This document shows, in pieces, positions 44,344-44,857 of a stretch of 44,857 nt of DNA. The notes beneath the pieces were generated by a model. It was given only the letters and a program-made list of their open reading frames with translations. It was not told the origin of the DNA and did no database searches. Source of the DNA: Chloroflexota bacterium (lineage in GTDB: Bacteria > Chloroflexota > Dehalococcoidia > SM23-28-2 > RBG-16-64-32); contig JADFQV010000014.1 in assembly GCA_022561635.1 (NCBI GenBank), positions 1 to 44,857 on the forward strand, read 5' to 3'. Each line of letters starts with the position of its first letter. Within the stretch, counting starts at the first letter, position 1. Both the position numbers and the translations under genes were made by a program.

Positions 44344-44857
44344 CTAGCCGGGCGAGCGCCGCGGTTTGATCGCGAGAACTGCCTCCCGCCGCGCTCCCTT
44401 GAGGTCGCGGATCGCATACAGCGTGACCGTCGCCGGGGCGCCGCGGCGACGCAGGTCCTTGACGAAGGCGATGACGCGGTCGGGCGCTCCGCGCAGGCAG
44501 TCTTTGAGCGCCCAGCCGACGCCCTTCTGCACGAGGTCTTCGGGGTCGAAGGCGAGCCGGTCGCAGAAGTCGAGCGCGGTGTCGGCGTAGCGGCCGGATT
44601 CGCCGACCTTGCGCGTGAAGGCGACAACGCTGGAACGCCGCTTCCAGCGGTTCGGCGAGCGCGTCCAGCGGTCGAGCAGCTTGAGGACGGCCTCCGGGTA
44701 GCGCTCGAGGAGCGGCTGGAGAACGCTGCTGCAGAAGTCGTCGACGTGCGACCAGCCGCGGAAGTCGTCGAGCATGCGGTCGAGCGCCGGGAGGTCCTTC
44801 GGGCCAAGTTCTGGCGTGCTCAGAGCGAGGACGTGGATGCCGGCGTGGCCGATCTCG
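44344..44857 (-). CDS. DNA alkylation repair protein (AlkD-like), partial
   Basis: The gene runs off the right edge, so its N-terminus is missing; the frame is open from 44856. About 171 residues of HEAT-like helices are visible: GIHVLALSTPELG, FRGWSHVDDFCSSVL, NRWKRRSSVVAFTRKV and DLVQKGVGWALKDCLRGAPD. The W.RR and KGVGWAL(K/R) motifs identify the DNA alkylation repair family, glycosylases that remove 3-methyladenine or 7-methylguanine. Where AlkD has its catalytic Asp (WWDTVD), this protein appears to have Ser (GWSHVD). The activity may therefore differ, as in AlkD2-type proteins; this alignment is by eye. Confidence 0.8.
   Translation of the reverse strand, partial: EIGHAGIHVLALSTPELGPKDLPALDRMLDDFRGWSHVDDFCSSVLQPLLERYPEAVLKLLDRWTRSPNRWKRRSSVVAFTRKVGESGRYADTALDFCDRLAFDPEDLVQKGVGWALKDCLRGAPDRVIAFVKDLRRRGAPATVTLYAIRDLKGARREAVLAIKPRRSPG

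Noticed and set aside
43221-44369. 382-codon plus-strand frame
   Set aside because: Antisense to an acyl-CoA dehydrogenase; composition is typical of a shadow frame.
44277-44807. N-terminal extension of the 43.1 kb dehydrogenase through the alkylation repair gene
   Set aside because: The ATG at 44276 has an ideal ribosome site and the homology begins there; the upstream part is Arg/Ser-rich nonsense in another frame of the repair gene.

Overview
The window is about 45 kb of gene-dense, high-GC bacterial chromosome that is mostly housekeeping. No rRNA, tRNA, CRISPR array, insertion sequence or integrase was recognised. The best guess for the host is a Chloroflexota bacterium of the Dehalococcoidia type, probably an aerobic heterotroph. 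This rests on secreted proteins ending in dockerin-like F-hand repeats (a TolB-like propeller and a subtilase with thrombospondin type 3-like repeats), HrcA/CIRCE heat-shock control, many acyl-CoA dehydrogenases, a luciferase-like monooxygenase, and single-gene operons with good Shine-Dalgarno sites mixed with apparently leaderless genes. The assignment is inference; no marker-gene tree could be made.

Layout. 1-3.8 kb: the end of a molybdopterin oxidoreductase (NuoG-like), then a divergent pair of secreted proteins, a TolB-like propeller and an S8 protease, each with a dockerin-like tail; the protease tail is out of frame. 3.9-10.6 kb: ruvB (no ordinary start codon at its expected N-terminus), a YbaK-type deacylase, an amidase plus alpha/beta hydrolase pair, an orphan gene of unknown function, a frame-disrupted DUF3221 lipoprotein, and an enoyl-CoA hydratase. 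10.6-18.8 kb: a structured intergenic region, an M16 protease divergent from pyrG, a DUF2269 membrane protein, rho, a LysM/M23 peptidase, an MBL-fold hydrolase and a small Asp-tailed membrane protein.

18.9-22.8 kb: promoter plus perfect CIRCE, then hrcA-grpE-dnaK, closed by a strong terminator. 22.8-31.9 kb: MBL-rhodanese fusion, aroA with a small membrane protein gene, a hydrolase-SDR-LLM monooxygenase series, and a DrrAB-like ABC exporter divergent from an HxlR regulator, with both -35 elements inside one perfect inverted repeat. 32-40 kb: dnaE, an alkyltransferase (Ogt/MGMT), a second M23 lipoprotein, and the dnaJ-prmA-rsmE operon, separated from dnaK by about 16 kb and lacking CIRCE. 40-44.9 kb: three acyl-CoA dehydrogenases, a PspC protein and a partial AlkD-like DNA alkylation repair protein.

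No clearly new multi-gene system was found. The observations most worth following are the HxlR/ABC shared operator, the pyrG translation-initiation hairpin, the paired dockerin-like secreted proteins with a broken tail, the split heat-shock locus with an apparently leaderless dnaJ, the ruvB start, and the 15-bp repeat array in grpE.
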